Positions 53,430 to 61,351 of a stretch of 64,000 nucleotides of DNA are shown here, piece by piece. The stretch is from NCBI GenBank assembly GCA_002718995.2, contig PBGL02000010.1, positions 44,948-108,947 of the forward strand, in the 5' to 3' direction. A program made the position numbers and the translations under genes. How positions within the stretch are numbered: the first letter of the stretch is position 1; each line of letters begins with the position of its first letter. Source of the stretch: Methanobacteriota archaeon. GTDB taxonomy: Archaea > Thermoplasmatota > Poseidoniia > Poseidoniales > Thalassarchaeaceae. The notes beneath the pieces were generated by a model. The model saw only the letters and a list, made by a program, of their open reading frames with translations, had not been told where the DNA came from and did no database searches.

Positions 53430-54479
53430 ATGAACGCACCGCCACCAGCAGATAAAGCACCACCAGCAGACGCCGTGAGCAAAGGCTACGAGGAGAAGGC
53501 AGCCAAGGCCCGCGGTTCCAAGAAGATTAACGATAAGCTAGAAGCTGTGGGGAGAATCGGGGAGGCCATCAGCGCAGAAGTGCAGAAGGTCATCATCGGT
53601 AAGTCCCACGTAATCGACAATGTTCTCGTGAATATCCTCTCAAACGGGAATCTACTTTTCGAGGACTACCCCGGATTGGCCAAGACCCTAATGACGAACA
53701 CATTCGCTGATGCGCTAGGGGGCGATTTCAAGAGGGTTCAATTCACGCCCGACCTTCTGCCTGCGGACATCACAGGAACGAACATCTACGATGCGAAGAA
53801 GGGAGAGTTCACTTTCAAGCCAGGGCCGATTTTCTGCAACCTACTTCTTTCGGACGAGATCAACAGGGCCCCTCCAAAGACACAGGCTGCTCTGCTTGAG
53901 GCGATGCAGGAGAAGCAAGTCACCATTGGAGTCGTAACCCACAAGCTCCCTGCCCCTTTCCTAACGATGGCAACACAGAATCCGGTCGAGCAAGAGGGTA
54001 CCTACCCCCTACCGGAGGCGCAACTTGACAGATTCATGTTCAAGATGAGCGTTGGATACCCGAACCGAGCGGACGAGGATGAGATACTAGCCCGACGTGT
54101 TGCAAGGAAGAAGGATGAAGTGGAGGTCGAGACGATTACCGATCCCGCACGAGTTGTTGCAATGCAGCAAGCGTGCGAAGAGGTCTACGTCGACCCAGCA
54201 GTTAGGATGTACATGGTCGAGATAGTGACTAGGACAAGAGAAGATCCCCGCGTACTCGTAGGGTCGTCTCCTCGTGGATCTCAGGCCCTACTGAAGACCA
54301 GCAGAGCTGCAGCTGCCATGAGTGGGCGTGATTTCATCACGCCCGATGACGTGAAGTCAGTTGCGGTACTAGCAGTCTCACACAGGCTGATCCTGAAGCC
54401 AGAGCACCAGATAAAGGGCCTAGAGAACGAGGAAGTCATCAATGACATCCTAAGGCAGGTCCCCGTACCAACCGTCTGA
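53430..54479 (+). CDS. MoxR-family AAA+ ATPase
   Basis: 349 residues. Walker A appears as FEDYPGLAKT (the family's usual GVPGLGKT slightly changed), Walker B as LLLSDEINRAPPKTQ, sensor 1 as TMATQNPVEQEGTYPLPEAQ, and sensor 2 near SSPRGSQALLK. The N-terminal 30 residues are Ala/Pro/Lys-rich and probably flexible. MoxR ATPases remodel or load metals into partner proteins that have von Willebrand A or DUF58 domains, such as the next gene. Confidence 0.95.
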   Translation: MNAPPPADKAPPADAVSKGYEEKAAKARGSKKINDKLEAVGRIGEAISAEVQKVIIGKSHVIDNVLVNILSNGNLLFEDYPGLAKTLMTNTFADALGGDFKRVQFTPDLLPADITGTNIYDAKKGEFTFKPGPIFCNLLLSDEINRAPPKTQAALLEAMQEKQVTIGVVTHKLPAPFLTMATQNPVEQEGTYPLPEAQLDRFMFKMSVGYPNRADEDEILARRVARKKDEVEVETITDPARVVAMQQACEEVYVDPAVRMYMVEIVTRTREDPRVLVGSSPRGSQALLKTSRAAAAMSGRDFITPDDVKSVAVLAVSHRLILKPEHQIKGLENEEVINDILRQVPVPTV

Positions 54480-54514
54480 GTTGGTTTCTCGGATAAATTG
54501 TGAGAGGTGTCAAT

Positions 54515-55834
54515 ATGGCGTGGAGCAGGAAGTCGGCGATGTTTGCATCGCTAGCTATCGCGCTCTACCTTCTTGGACTGGTCCTCAGGAACCAACAGCT
54601 AGTTACCGTGGCGGTGGTGCTTCTTTCGTTCCTAACTTGGGCCGCTTTCATGTCCAATCATGCAGATGTGTCTTCATCTGGCAGAAGAGTGGAGGATGCC
54701 GACTCCGACGAAGGCATCCAACTGAACAGTATTGTAGCACTCAGGAAGATATCCTCTGCTAGGATTTTCGAAGATGGGGAGATAGAGGTTACGCTCAGAC
54801 TTCAGAATCGCTCTAACCTCTCGAAGATTATCGAGGTACGTGACAGAGTCCCTGAGGTCATGCGAATAAAGAAGGGGGCGAATTATGTCCTCATGGAGTT
54901 AGGACCACAGAGGGAGACTACTATTTCGTACACCATAGAGACGCCTCTAAGAGGGTTCTATACCATTGGTCCGGTGTGCGTTCGTGTCCAGGATGCATTC
55001 GGACTTTTCCACAACGAAAGGGAGATCAATCTTTACGACGACTTCCTGGTTTTCCCCAAAATGGAAGACATCAAGGACGCCCTGATCAAGAGCAGGGTGC
55101 CCAAGATTTTCACAGGAGCAGTGAACATCAGAAACCCAGGAGAGGGCTCAAACTTCTACAACCTTCGTGAATATATCCCCGGAGACCCGATGAAGAAGGT
55201 CAACTGGGCAGCTACGGCTAGGAGCGGTGGCAAAATGATGGTCAACGAATATGAGCGTGATGCCGTGAGCGACATCATTCTGATTATCGACAGCCGGGGC
55301 GTTAGCGAGACTGGGCCAGTGAGCAGGAACTCCTTGGTATACAGCACCAGAGCAGCGGCCAGCCTGTCCCAGTACTTCCTGTCCAGGAGGGACTCAGTGG
55401 GACTAGTGGTATACAGCGACGAGATAGTTTCTGTCGACAGGGACACGGGTAAGAAGCAGCTCTATGTTCTACTAACTAAGCTAGCCGGAGCTATGGCAAA
55501 GGGCAACACGCCACTGAAAGTTGTCACAAATAGAATAATGCCACACATCAACAGGGGGAGCCCCATTATCATCCTCAGCCCGTTGGAGGACGATCCGACC
55601 ATTGTGGATGCCGTTCGTGACCTAAGGGCGAGGAACTTCGACGTGACAGTCCTTTCGCCGAGCAGTCTGGAGTTCGAGTTCGACGCTAGGAGACTAGATA
55701 GGACTGGGTACGAGGTTCTGAAGACAGAGCGCGACATTCTGATGAGCGAGTTGAGGGGGCTTGGCGCATTCGTCATGGACTGGGAGCCTGACATGATGCT
55801 GAATACCGCCCTAGCTGGGGCGAGGGGTTTCTGA
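54515..55834 (+). CDS. DUF58 / von Willebrand A-like membrane protein
   Basis: 439 residues. Two short helices at about 4-42, a beta-sandwich part with LRLQNRSNLSKIIEVRDRVP, then the DUF58 core: NFYNLREYIPGDPMKKVNW and the A-domain strands IILIIDSRG and SLVVYSDE-like segments (GLVVYSDEIVSVDR). DUF58 proteins are partners of MoxR. ATG 54515 follows GAGGTG; the GTG at 54500 is less likely. Its stop is 10 bases before the next start. Confidence 0.9.
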   Translation: MAWSRKSAMFASLAIALYLLGLVLRNQQLVTVAVVLLSFLTWAAFMSNHADVSSSGRRVEDADSDEGIQLNSIVALRKISSARIFEDGEIEVTLRLQNRSNLSKIIEVRDRVPEVMRIKKGANYVLMELGPQRETTISYTIETPLRGFYTIGPVCVRVQDAFGLFHNEREINLYDDFLVFPKMEDIKDALIKSRVPKIFTGAVNIRNPGEGSNFYNLREYIPGDPMKKVNWAATARSGGKMMVNEYERDAVSDIILIIDSRGVSETGPVSRNSLVYSTRAAASLSQYFLSRRDSVGLVVYSDEIVSVDRDTGKKQLYVLLTKLAGAMAKGNTPLKVVTNRIMPHINRGSPIIILSPLEDDPTIVDAVRDLRARNFDVTVLSPSSLEFEFDARRLDRTGYEVLKTERDILMSELRGLGAFVMDWEPDMMLNTALAGARGF

Positions 55835-55844
55835 GGTGTCAAAG

Positions 55845-56777
55845 ATGGCTGATGATGTGAAGGCCGAGGGTGCGAGTGATACATCCCACCTGTATGAAGG
55901 TAAGAAAGTCAGGTCTTCCGCCCCAAGCAGGAGGAAGGCAGCAGGTCGACTCAAATCGAGTACCGAGATTCCGAAGGATGCAATACCTGAGATCCACGTG
56001 CCCAGCTTCATCGAGTCGTTCTTCGGAGGGCCGGTGGTTTCCAAGGACAAGTTCCTGCCTCCCGACAGGATGGTCTCGTCACTGCAAGCTGGTTCGGCTG
56101 CTTCCCTTATGGTCCTCAGCTTCCTCACCTTCATGATCACGCCCGTTTCGGGAACTGCTTGGTTCGCTGCTTCGAACGCACTAGGCCTGGGGGTCGCTGC
56201 TGGCCTTTTCCACCTAGTCCTCATAGCAATCGGACTTATTGGGGGCGTTTACGGAACTTTCCAGAGGGACAGAAGAGCGATGCTGATTTCCTATGTCGCA
56301 CTGATACTGGTGACGATACGATTCGCTGGGAGCACCGTAGAGTTCAGGCTTGACGTGGTCCCTGAGAGTGAGATTGTCCAGAAGTTCATACTAATCCTGT
56401 ACGCGGTTTTCCTCGTCATGTACATGGAGCTTTCAAGCGGGGTGATAAGGTTCTCAATGCTAGATACTTCAATCAGGATGAACGAGGTCTACGTCATGGG
56501 GGTTAACAAGATCACCAGGAAGTACCATACATCCCTGGCGATAGCTCCTGCGATAGCAGGCACTGTCGCTCTGATGACGCTCCTGATCAATCTAATTATC
56601 CCAGCAATAGTGGGTATTTTCGACGATGTCTCAGCCTTGCGTTTGAAGGAAAGCGTGGAGTTGACGAGTGTGTACGGTGTCGCCTTGGGGACGGTGATTG
56701 TTTTCGTTGTAATCGCCGCGATGTTCGCAGTGAACCTGCCTCTCAGAGTACAGCAGATGAGGGAAAGAAACGCCTAA
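55845..56777 (+). CDS. Six-helix membrane protein of the MoxR cluster
   Basis: 310 residues from ATG 55845, preceded by GAGGTG overlapping the DUF58 stop. An N-terminal 65-residue polar part is followed by about six to seven hydrophobic helices, with a short acidic stretch between the last two. No family recognised. Being translationally tied to the DUF58 gene suggests it belongs to the same complex. It overlaps the end of the convergent aroC by four bases. Confidence 0.75.
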   Translation: MADDVKAEGASDTSHLYEGKKVRSSAPSRRKAAGRLKSSTEIPKDAIPEIHVPSFIESFFGGPVVSKDKFLPPDRMVSSLQAGSAASLMVLSFLTFMITPVSGTAWFAASNALGLGVAAGLFHLVLIAIGLIGGVYGTFQRDRRAMLISYVALILVTIRFAGSTVEFRLDVVPESEIVQKFILILYAVFLVMYMELSSGVIRFSMLDTSIRMNEVYVMGVNKITRKYHTSLAIAPAIAGTVALMTLLINLIIPAIVGIFDDVSALRLKESVELTSVYGVALGTVIVFVVIAAMFAVNLPLRVQQMRERNA

Positions 56778-57883
56778 TCTTCCTTTGGTTCAATAAATCC
56801 GCCCATTAGGCCCAAGTCAGCCATCACCAGTATTGCAGCTGCTTCCACAACTGGCACGGCCCTGGGCCCCAAGACAGGGTCATGCCTCCCTCCGACCTCC
56901 AGGGGCATCAGCTCATCACTGGGCAAATGGAGGGTGAATTGCTTGCGAGGGAAGCTGCTGGGTGGCTTGAAGTGGACCTTGACCCTTATCGGGGCCCCTG
57001 TTGACCTCCCTCCGAGCGACCCGTCGGCCTCTCCAGAAGATGCCCCATCGAGAACCGGTGAGCCGTCCTCCGAATGCCAAGAGTCGTTGTGTTCCGATCC
57101 CCTCATCTTGGATGACTCGACGCCGTGTGAGAATTCAACGGCCCTAGCGCCGGGAATTGCCATCATCGCACGAGCAAGTGATGGCTCGACACCATCGAAC
57201 CATGGCTCGCCCACTCCGATAGGCACCCCTTCTATGAGCAATTCAACCACTGAGCCGACGCTGTCCCTGTCCATCCTAACGGACTCGATGAAATCCGATA
57301 TCATGCCTACTGCATCTGGATCCCTGCAGTTCAGTCTAGCCATATCAGAGTTGGGTTTTAGCTCTGAGTCTCTATCAAGTTCGAATAATGGGCGGGATTT
57401 GACTTCGCCAACGCTGTGAAGGTGTGCCTTGCATGACCAGCCCGCTTGGTCCAATAGGGCCTTTGCCTGACTTCCGGCAGCAACCATTCCGAATGTAAGA
57501 CGAGCGGATTGGGAGCCACCGCCTCTGAGATCGCTGGAGCCTTCTGACCTCACCATCTCAACCATGTCAGCATGACCAGGACGAGGATGGTCTGGTAGGA
57601 ATGAGTAGTCTGACGAACGGACATCTGAGTTCATGGTCAACATAAGAATTGGCCATCCTGTTGCCTTTCCCTCATAGACTCCAGAGAGGATCTGGCACTC
57701 ATCTACCTCTTTCCTTGAAGACAAGCCCTTCCTACCGGGCTTCCTCCTGTCGATTTCTCTAGACAGGGACTCTGGATCCATGGGGGTTCCTGGCGGCATC
57801 CCCTCCACCAGTGCCCCAACGCATGTTCCATGACTCTCCCCAAATAGGGTGATTCTGAGCTTGTCCCCCAGTGCCATACCCAT
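56774..57883 (-). CDS. aroC: Chorismate synthase
   Basis: Last common step of aromatic amino-acid synthesis; needs reduced FMN. Motifs: FGESHGTCVGALVEGMPPG, RRKPGRKG, PRPGHADMV and GRHDPVLGPRAVPVVEA near the C-terminus. 369 residues, normal. ATG at 57883 is six bases after GGAGGT; the first base overlaps the shikimate kinase gene's stop. It is the last gene of a four-gene pathway operon. FMN could come from the flavin genes at 32549-34762. Confidence 0.96.
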   Translation of the reverse strand: MGMALGDKLRITLFGESHGTCVGALVEGMPPGTPMDPESLSREIDRRKPGRKGLSSRKEVDECQILSGVYEGKATGWPILMLTMNSDVRSSDYSFLPDHPRPGHADMVEMVRSEGSSDLRGGGSQSARLTFGMVAAGSQAKALLDQAGWSCKAHLHSVGEVKSRPLFELDRDSELKPNSDMARLNCRDPDAVGMISDFIESVRMDRDSVGSVVELLIEGVPIGVGEPWFDGVEPSLARAMMAIPGARAVEFSHGVESSKMRGSEHNDSWHSEDGSPVLDGASSGEADGSLGGRSTGAPIRVKVHFKPPSSFPRKQFTLHLPSDELMPLEVGGRHDPVLGPRAVPVVEAAAILVMADLGLMGGFIEPKED

Positions 57884-58740
57884 TACCTGACCTCCTCTTT
57901 TGCCACTTCCGAATTAACGAAACAGGTTTCCATGACATCTAGTCCATTTTGCTCCATGCTATTCTTGACATTATGCACGTCTGTAGGATAGCAAACTATT
58001 GCTATAGCTGGTCCGGAACCACTCAAACCGGCTGCTAAGGCCCCAGAAGCGATTGCCAGGTTGCAAGTTCTCAGCGCCTCAAAATCATCAGTTGATGAAG
58101 CAACTGCCATTCCGTTTGATGAAAGTGCGTCAAGGACTGAACCATTGGTAAGGGAAGCAAGGGCCCTCTCGAAGAGGTGTTGATTTTCGGAAAAGGATTC
58201 GGCATTCACTGCTTTCTCCCTCGAGCCCCTTAGAACCACTAGTACGACCACATCTTCATCAATCTCGCCCTCAAACAGAATCGCCTCTGATGCTGGGAGT
58301 CTTGGATCTACCAGCTTCCACCCTGAATCTACTGCAGACCATGCGTCGTCCATACTCCCTGTCACGGTGCAGCCACAATTAATCTGGGACTCTACAGCCA
58401 TGTCGACTATCTCCGAGTCCGATAGGCCTGACCAAGAATACTCATTCAATGCCCTTAACGCGGCACAGGCTAGGGCTGCGCTTGACTTCAGCCCCTGACC
58501 TACTGGGACATCGCTAATCACTTCCCAACCCACACTGTTTGGGCTTGGCAATTCCTTCTTCCTCCAACAGTGAAGAACTGCATCCAAGAGCCCATGGTGG
58601 TCATTATGCAGATCCATGTGTTCGTCGTGGATATTCACAGTGGTTGACAGACCGATGGGTAATGAGCACCCCCTTCCAAGTCCCAGTGCGTGTAGTACGG
58701 AAATCCCCCCATTGGCGGTTCCCGATCCCAGGATTGTCAT
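57883..58740 (-). CDS. aroK: Shikimate kinase, archaeal GHMP type
   Basis: Phosphorylates shikimate. The ATP loop is PVGQGLKSSAALACAAL and the C-terminal glycine motif AGLSGSGPAIAIV; both belong to the GHMP superfamily, not to the bacterial P-loop AroK. 285 residues. It overlaps the end of the dehydroquinate synthase II gene by four bases (ATG at 58740). The archaeal-only type supports the assignment of the organism. Confidence 0.92.
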   Translation of the reverse strand: MTILGSGTANGGISVLHALGLGRGCSLPIGLSTTVNIHDEHMDLHNDHHGLLDAVLHCWRKKELPSPNSVGWEVISDVPVGQGLKSSAALACAALRALNEYSWSGLSDSEIVDMAVESQINCGCTVTGSMDDAWSAVDSGWKLVDPRLPASEAILFEGEIDEDVVVLVVLRGSREKAVNAESFSENQHLFERALASLTNGSVLDALSSNGMAVASSTDDFEALRTCNLAIASGALAAGLSGSGPAIAIVCYPTDVHNVKNSMEQNGLDVMETCFVNSEVAKEEVR

Positions 58741-59684
58741 CTCTCCTCGACCTCCCCTTGTACTGGTTTCCCAATATGGCGCATGTTACTCTCATTGAGG
58801 ACGAAAACTTCGTGCCCAGGATTAATTTCAGTAACCGAGATAGCAGCACCCGAATCAGAGACCAATCGGACTGTCTCTGCTTGCTGAACCATGATCTGAC
58901 CATCTCCTTTTCGTGATTTGAGAGAGATTTTCAGAAATGGCCTCCTCTCTATTTTGAGCCTCCCAATTGTGGCTATTCTGGAGGTTCCATGATGAGAATG
59001 TACTGAGACTTTGTCTCCTGAGTTTAATTCACTCAAGTACTTGGTTGAACCATCCCCCATCATCACATAGGAGTGAACTGCGCCGGCATTCACCCTGAAA
59101 GGCCTGGAAGGGACGTACTGGGATGGGACGGTCTCGCCGTGGATAAGGCAAAGGCACGCGGAAGACGAGCCAATGGCCAATCCCTCTCCCTCAGAAAGCC
59201 TCTCTATGAGATCCACACATACCCTTTCTCCCACGCCTCCAGAAGAGACTGAATCTACCGTGGCTATCGATAATTCCGGAGGCGCCGCCCTTCCTCGAGT
59301 CGAGTCTTTCTCGATGGAGATTGATCTGGCTGAGGCCCAAAGTGCAGCTGCTTTTTCCTCTGGAGGCAGGACTACTGCGTCGACACCGTGTTCGAGGGCG
59401 AATGCAGCGCCCTGCATGTCAACTTCTTCTGAAATTGCGAACGCTATCCTGCTCCCACTACTAGATGCAGCTGCTATCAAGTTCTCCAGCGGAATCATCT
59501 TCCAATCAGAACATCTTACCAAAATCCAAGGAATCATTCCCACTAGGGAGATTGCCTCTTCCTGACCCTTGTAGTCGTCAAGAGCCACCACTGCTACTTC
59601 CGGGTCATCTCCATCCCATATTCGATACTCGAAATCGGGAGTAGCCGAAAATTCATACAGATCTGCATCGACCCAGATTTCCAT
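58737..59684 (-). CDS. 3-dehydroquinate synthase II (archaeal)
   Basis: Turns 2-amino-3,7-dideoxy-D-threo-hept-6-ulosonate into 3-dehydroquinate by an NAD-dependent oxidative deamination. Family blocks: GERVCVDLIERLSEGEGLAI, RPFRVNAGAVHSYVMMGDG, TKYLSELNSGDKVSV, and HSHHGTSR. 315 residues; a little shorter than the usual 330-360. It is the second step of the archaeal entry to the shikimate pathway, and is followed by its partner gene for shikimate kinase. Confidence 0.9.
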   Translation of the reverse strand: MEIWVDADLYEFSATPDFEYRIWDGDDPEVAVVALDDYKGQEEAISLVGMIPWILVRCSDWKMIPLENLIAAASSSGSRIAFAISEEVDMQGAAFALEHGVDAVVLPPEEKAAALWASARSISIEKDSTRGRAAPPELSIATVDSVSSGGVGERVCVDLIERLSEGEGLAIGSSSACLCLIHGETVPSQYVPSRPFRVNAGAVHSYVMMGDGSTKYLSELNSGDKVSVHSHHGTSRIATIGRLKIERRPFLKISLKSRKGDGQIMVQQAETVRLVSDSGAAISVTEINPGHEVFVLNESNMRHIGKPVQGEVEER

Positions 59685-59688
59685 TCAA

Positions 59689-60483
59689 TCACCTCAGCAG
59701 AAGAGATGCCTCTGAAGCTGTTTTTCCATCATGGACCACTGCTCTGAGGGCCCTCACGCGAGACTCGGGGTCTTCTGAGCCGAATACTTGCCTTCCCATG
59801 CAAACTCCTGCACATCCCGCTGACATGGCCTCCTCCACAGTGGAGAGGATGCTTACGAAGTCATCCCCCATAGGCCCTCCTGCGATAAGAACTGGGATGG
59901 GCGTAGCCTTGGTGACTCTGGAGAACGATTCTGCGGAGCCGGTCCATGGGACCTTGGCAACGTGACATCCCAACTCCCAAGCCAGACGGACGGCATGCGA
60001 CACGCCTCCAGTAGGGTCATCTTCGTCTATGGCCAGATTTGGCCCACGTGGATAGACCATCCCAAGGACCGGCATCTCCTCTTCGAGTGCCTGGCTGGTG
60101 ATCTGTCCGAGCCTCTCTATCATGTGATTCTCGAAATCATCGCCGAGATTGACTTGAGCAGAGACGCCAGTCGCCCCACGCTTCTTCGACTCAGAAGCCG
60201 TAGCAACACTGATCTTGTCCTGGGACCTATCCCCTCCGTGCACGGTGGAAACTGAAACATGGCAGACGTATCCATCCCACCCGTTCCTAGCTGAGTTGTG
60301 ACTGAGAAGTCCCTTCTGCATTACTATCGCATCAGCACCTCCGGAAATTACGGCGTCTACGGCAGAATCTGTTTCTTCTAGGCCCCTCACGGGAAAGCTG
60401 GATGCGCCGTGATCCATCGGAATCCAGACGCCCTTGCCCCCTGGGAGGATCTTGCCTAGGCGGTCTGACAGGGCATCAGCCAT
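59689..60483 (-). CDS. 2-amino-3,7-dideoxy-D-threo-hept-6-ulosonate synthase
   Basis: Class I aldolase that starts the archaeal shikimate route from aspartate semialdehyde and a ketose. 264 residues from ATG 60483. The general acid/base tyrosine is in GMVYPRGP and the Schiff-base lysine in HVAKVPWTG; PMDHGASSFP and LIAGGPMGDD fit the fructose-1,6-bisphosphate aldolase-like family. It stands first in the pathway operon, four bases before dehydroquinate synthase II. Confidence 0.92.
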   Translation of the reverse strand: MADALSDRLGKILPGGKGVWIPMDHGASSFPVRGLEETDSAVDAVISGGADAIVMQKGLLSHNSARNGWDGYVCHVSVSTVHGGDRSQDKISVATASESKKRGATGVSAQVNLGDDFENHMIERLGQITSQALEEEMPVLGMVYPRGPNLAIDEDDPTGGVSHAVRLAWELGCHVAKVPWTGSAESFSRVTKATPIPVLIAGGPMGDDFVSILSTVEEAMSAGCAGVCMGRQVFGSEDPESRVRALRAVVHDGKTASEASLLLR

Positions 60484-60542
60484 GCATCCACGCCAGCACA
60501 CCCCCACTTGAATGGTGGCTTGGCGCCATAAGTAGTGAAAAT

Positions 60543-60559
60543 CACTCCCTACGGGAGTG
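60543..60559 (-). terminator. Hairpin after the exonuclease III gene
   Basis: A perfect seven-pair stem with a three-base loop (CACTCCC, GGGAGTG) one base beyond the stop of xth, followed on the minus strand by GATTTTC. It separates the ABC/xth unit from the shikimate operon. Confidence 0.5.
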
Positions 60560-60560
60560 T

Positions 60561-61343
60561 TCACATATCAAAGTCGACGATGACTGGCGCGTGATCGGAG
60601 ACCACAAGGCCCCCTTCCCTCATCACTTCTGCTGACTTCATTAGGGATTTGGCTGCGTCGTTAGCTAGGATGTAGTCAATCCTCCACCCCCTGTCTCGCT
60701 CCCTAGCTCTTCTGAAGTTGGACCACCAAGTGTAGGGGCCCTTCTGAGGTCCGATGTGGATCCTCAACAGATCATGCCAGCCCCTCTCTAGGAGTCTCGT
60801 GAACCATTCCCTTTCGTGCATCAGGAATCCTGAGGTCCTCTTGTTTCCCTCGGGGTTCCAAATGTCATCCTCCGTGTGGGCGATGTTCAGATCACCGCAG
60901 AGGAGTGCTGGTTCATCGGAGCCGACGAACGTCTCGGCCCACTCCATCAGGTCTTCGATCCATTGGTCCTTGTATGCCTGCCTGTCGTCTCTGGAAGAGC
61001 CATTTGGGAGGTATATGTTGACGCAGTGCATCCCCTTGTGCTTGGTATGCAGAACCCTGCCCTCGGGATCCCTGACCTCATCCAGGTCAGTATCTATGCC
61101 TCTCCCAATCTCCTCCATTCCCACTCTTGAGCAAGACATCACGCCCGAATATCCCTTCCTCTGAGCGGGGTGCCAAATTACGTCGTACCCCTCTGGCTCG
61201 GACCAGTCCTTGGGCATCTGCTCAGGCAGCGCCCTAACTTCTTGGAAGAGCATGACGTCAGCGTCTATTCTGTCAACGAAGTCGTATAGGCCCTTCCTGT
61301 GGGCTGCCCTGATGCCATTCAGGTTCCAAGTAACGACGCGCAT
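60561..61343 (-). CDS. xth: Exodeoxyribonuclease III
   Basis: AP endonuclease and 3' repair exonuclease. Motifs: TWNLNGIRAAHRKGL, LFQEVRALPEQ, NIYLPNGSSRDDRQAYK, CGDLNIAHTEDDIWNP and the final SDHAPVIVDF, covering all metal and catalytic residues (Glu, Tyr, Asp-Asn, Asp-His). 260 residues, standard. It starts eight bases after the ABC permease stop. With nth (21225), it forms a base-excision pair. Confidence 0.95.
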   Translation of the reverse strand: MRVVTWNLNGIRAAHRKGLYDFVDRIDADVMLFQEVRALPEQMPKDWSEPEGYDVIWHPAQRKGYSGVMSCSRVGMEEIGRGIDTDLDEVRDPEGRVLHTKHKGMHCVNIYLPNGSSRDDRQAYKDQWIEDLMEWAETFVGSDEPALLCGDLNIAHTEDDIWNPEGNKRTSGFLMHEREWFTRLLERGWHDLLRIHIGPQKGPYTWWSNFRRARERDRGWRIDYILANDAAKSLMKSAEVMREGGLVVSDHAPVIVDFDM

Positions 61344-61351
61344 GTCAAGTC

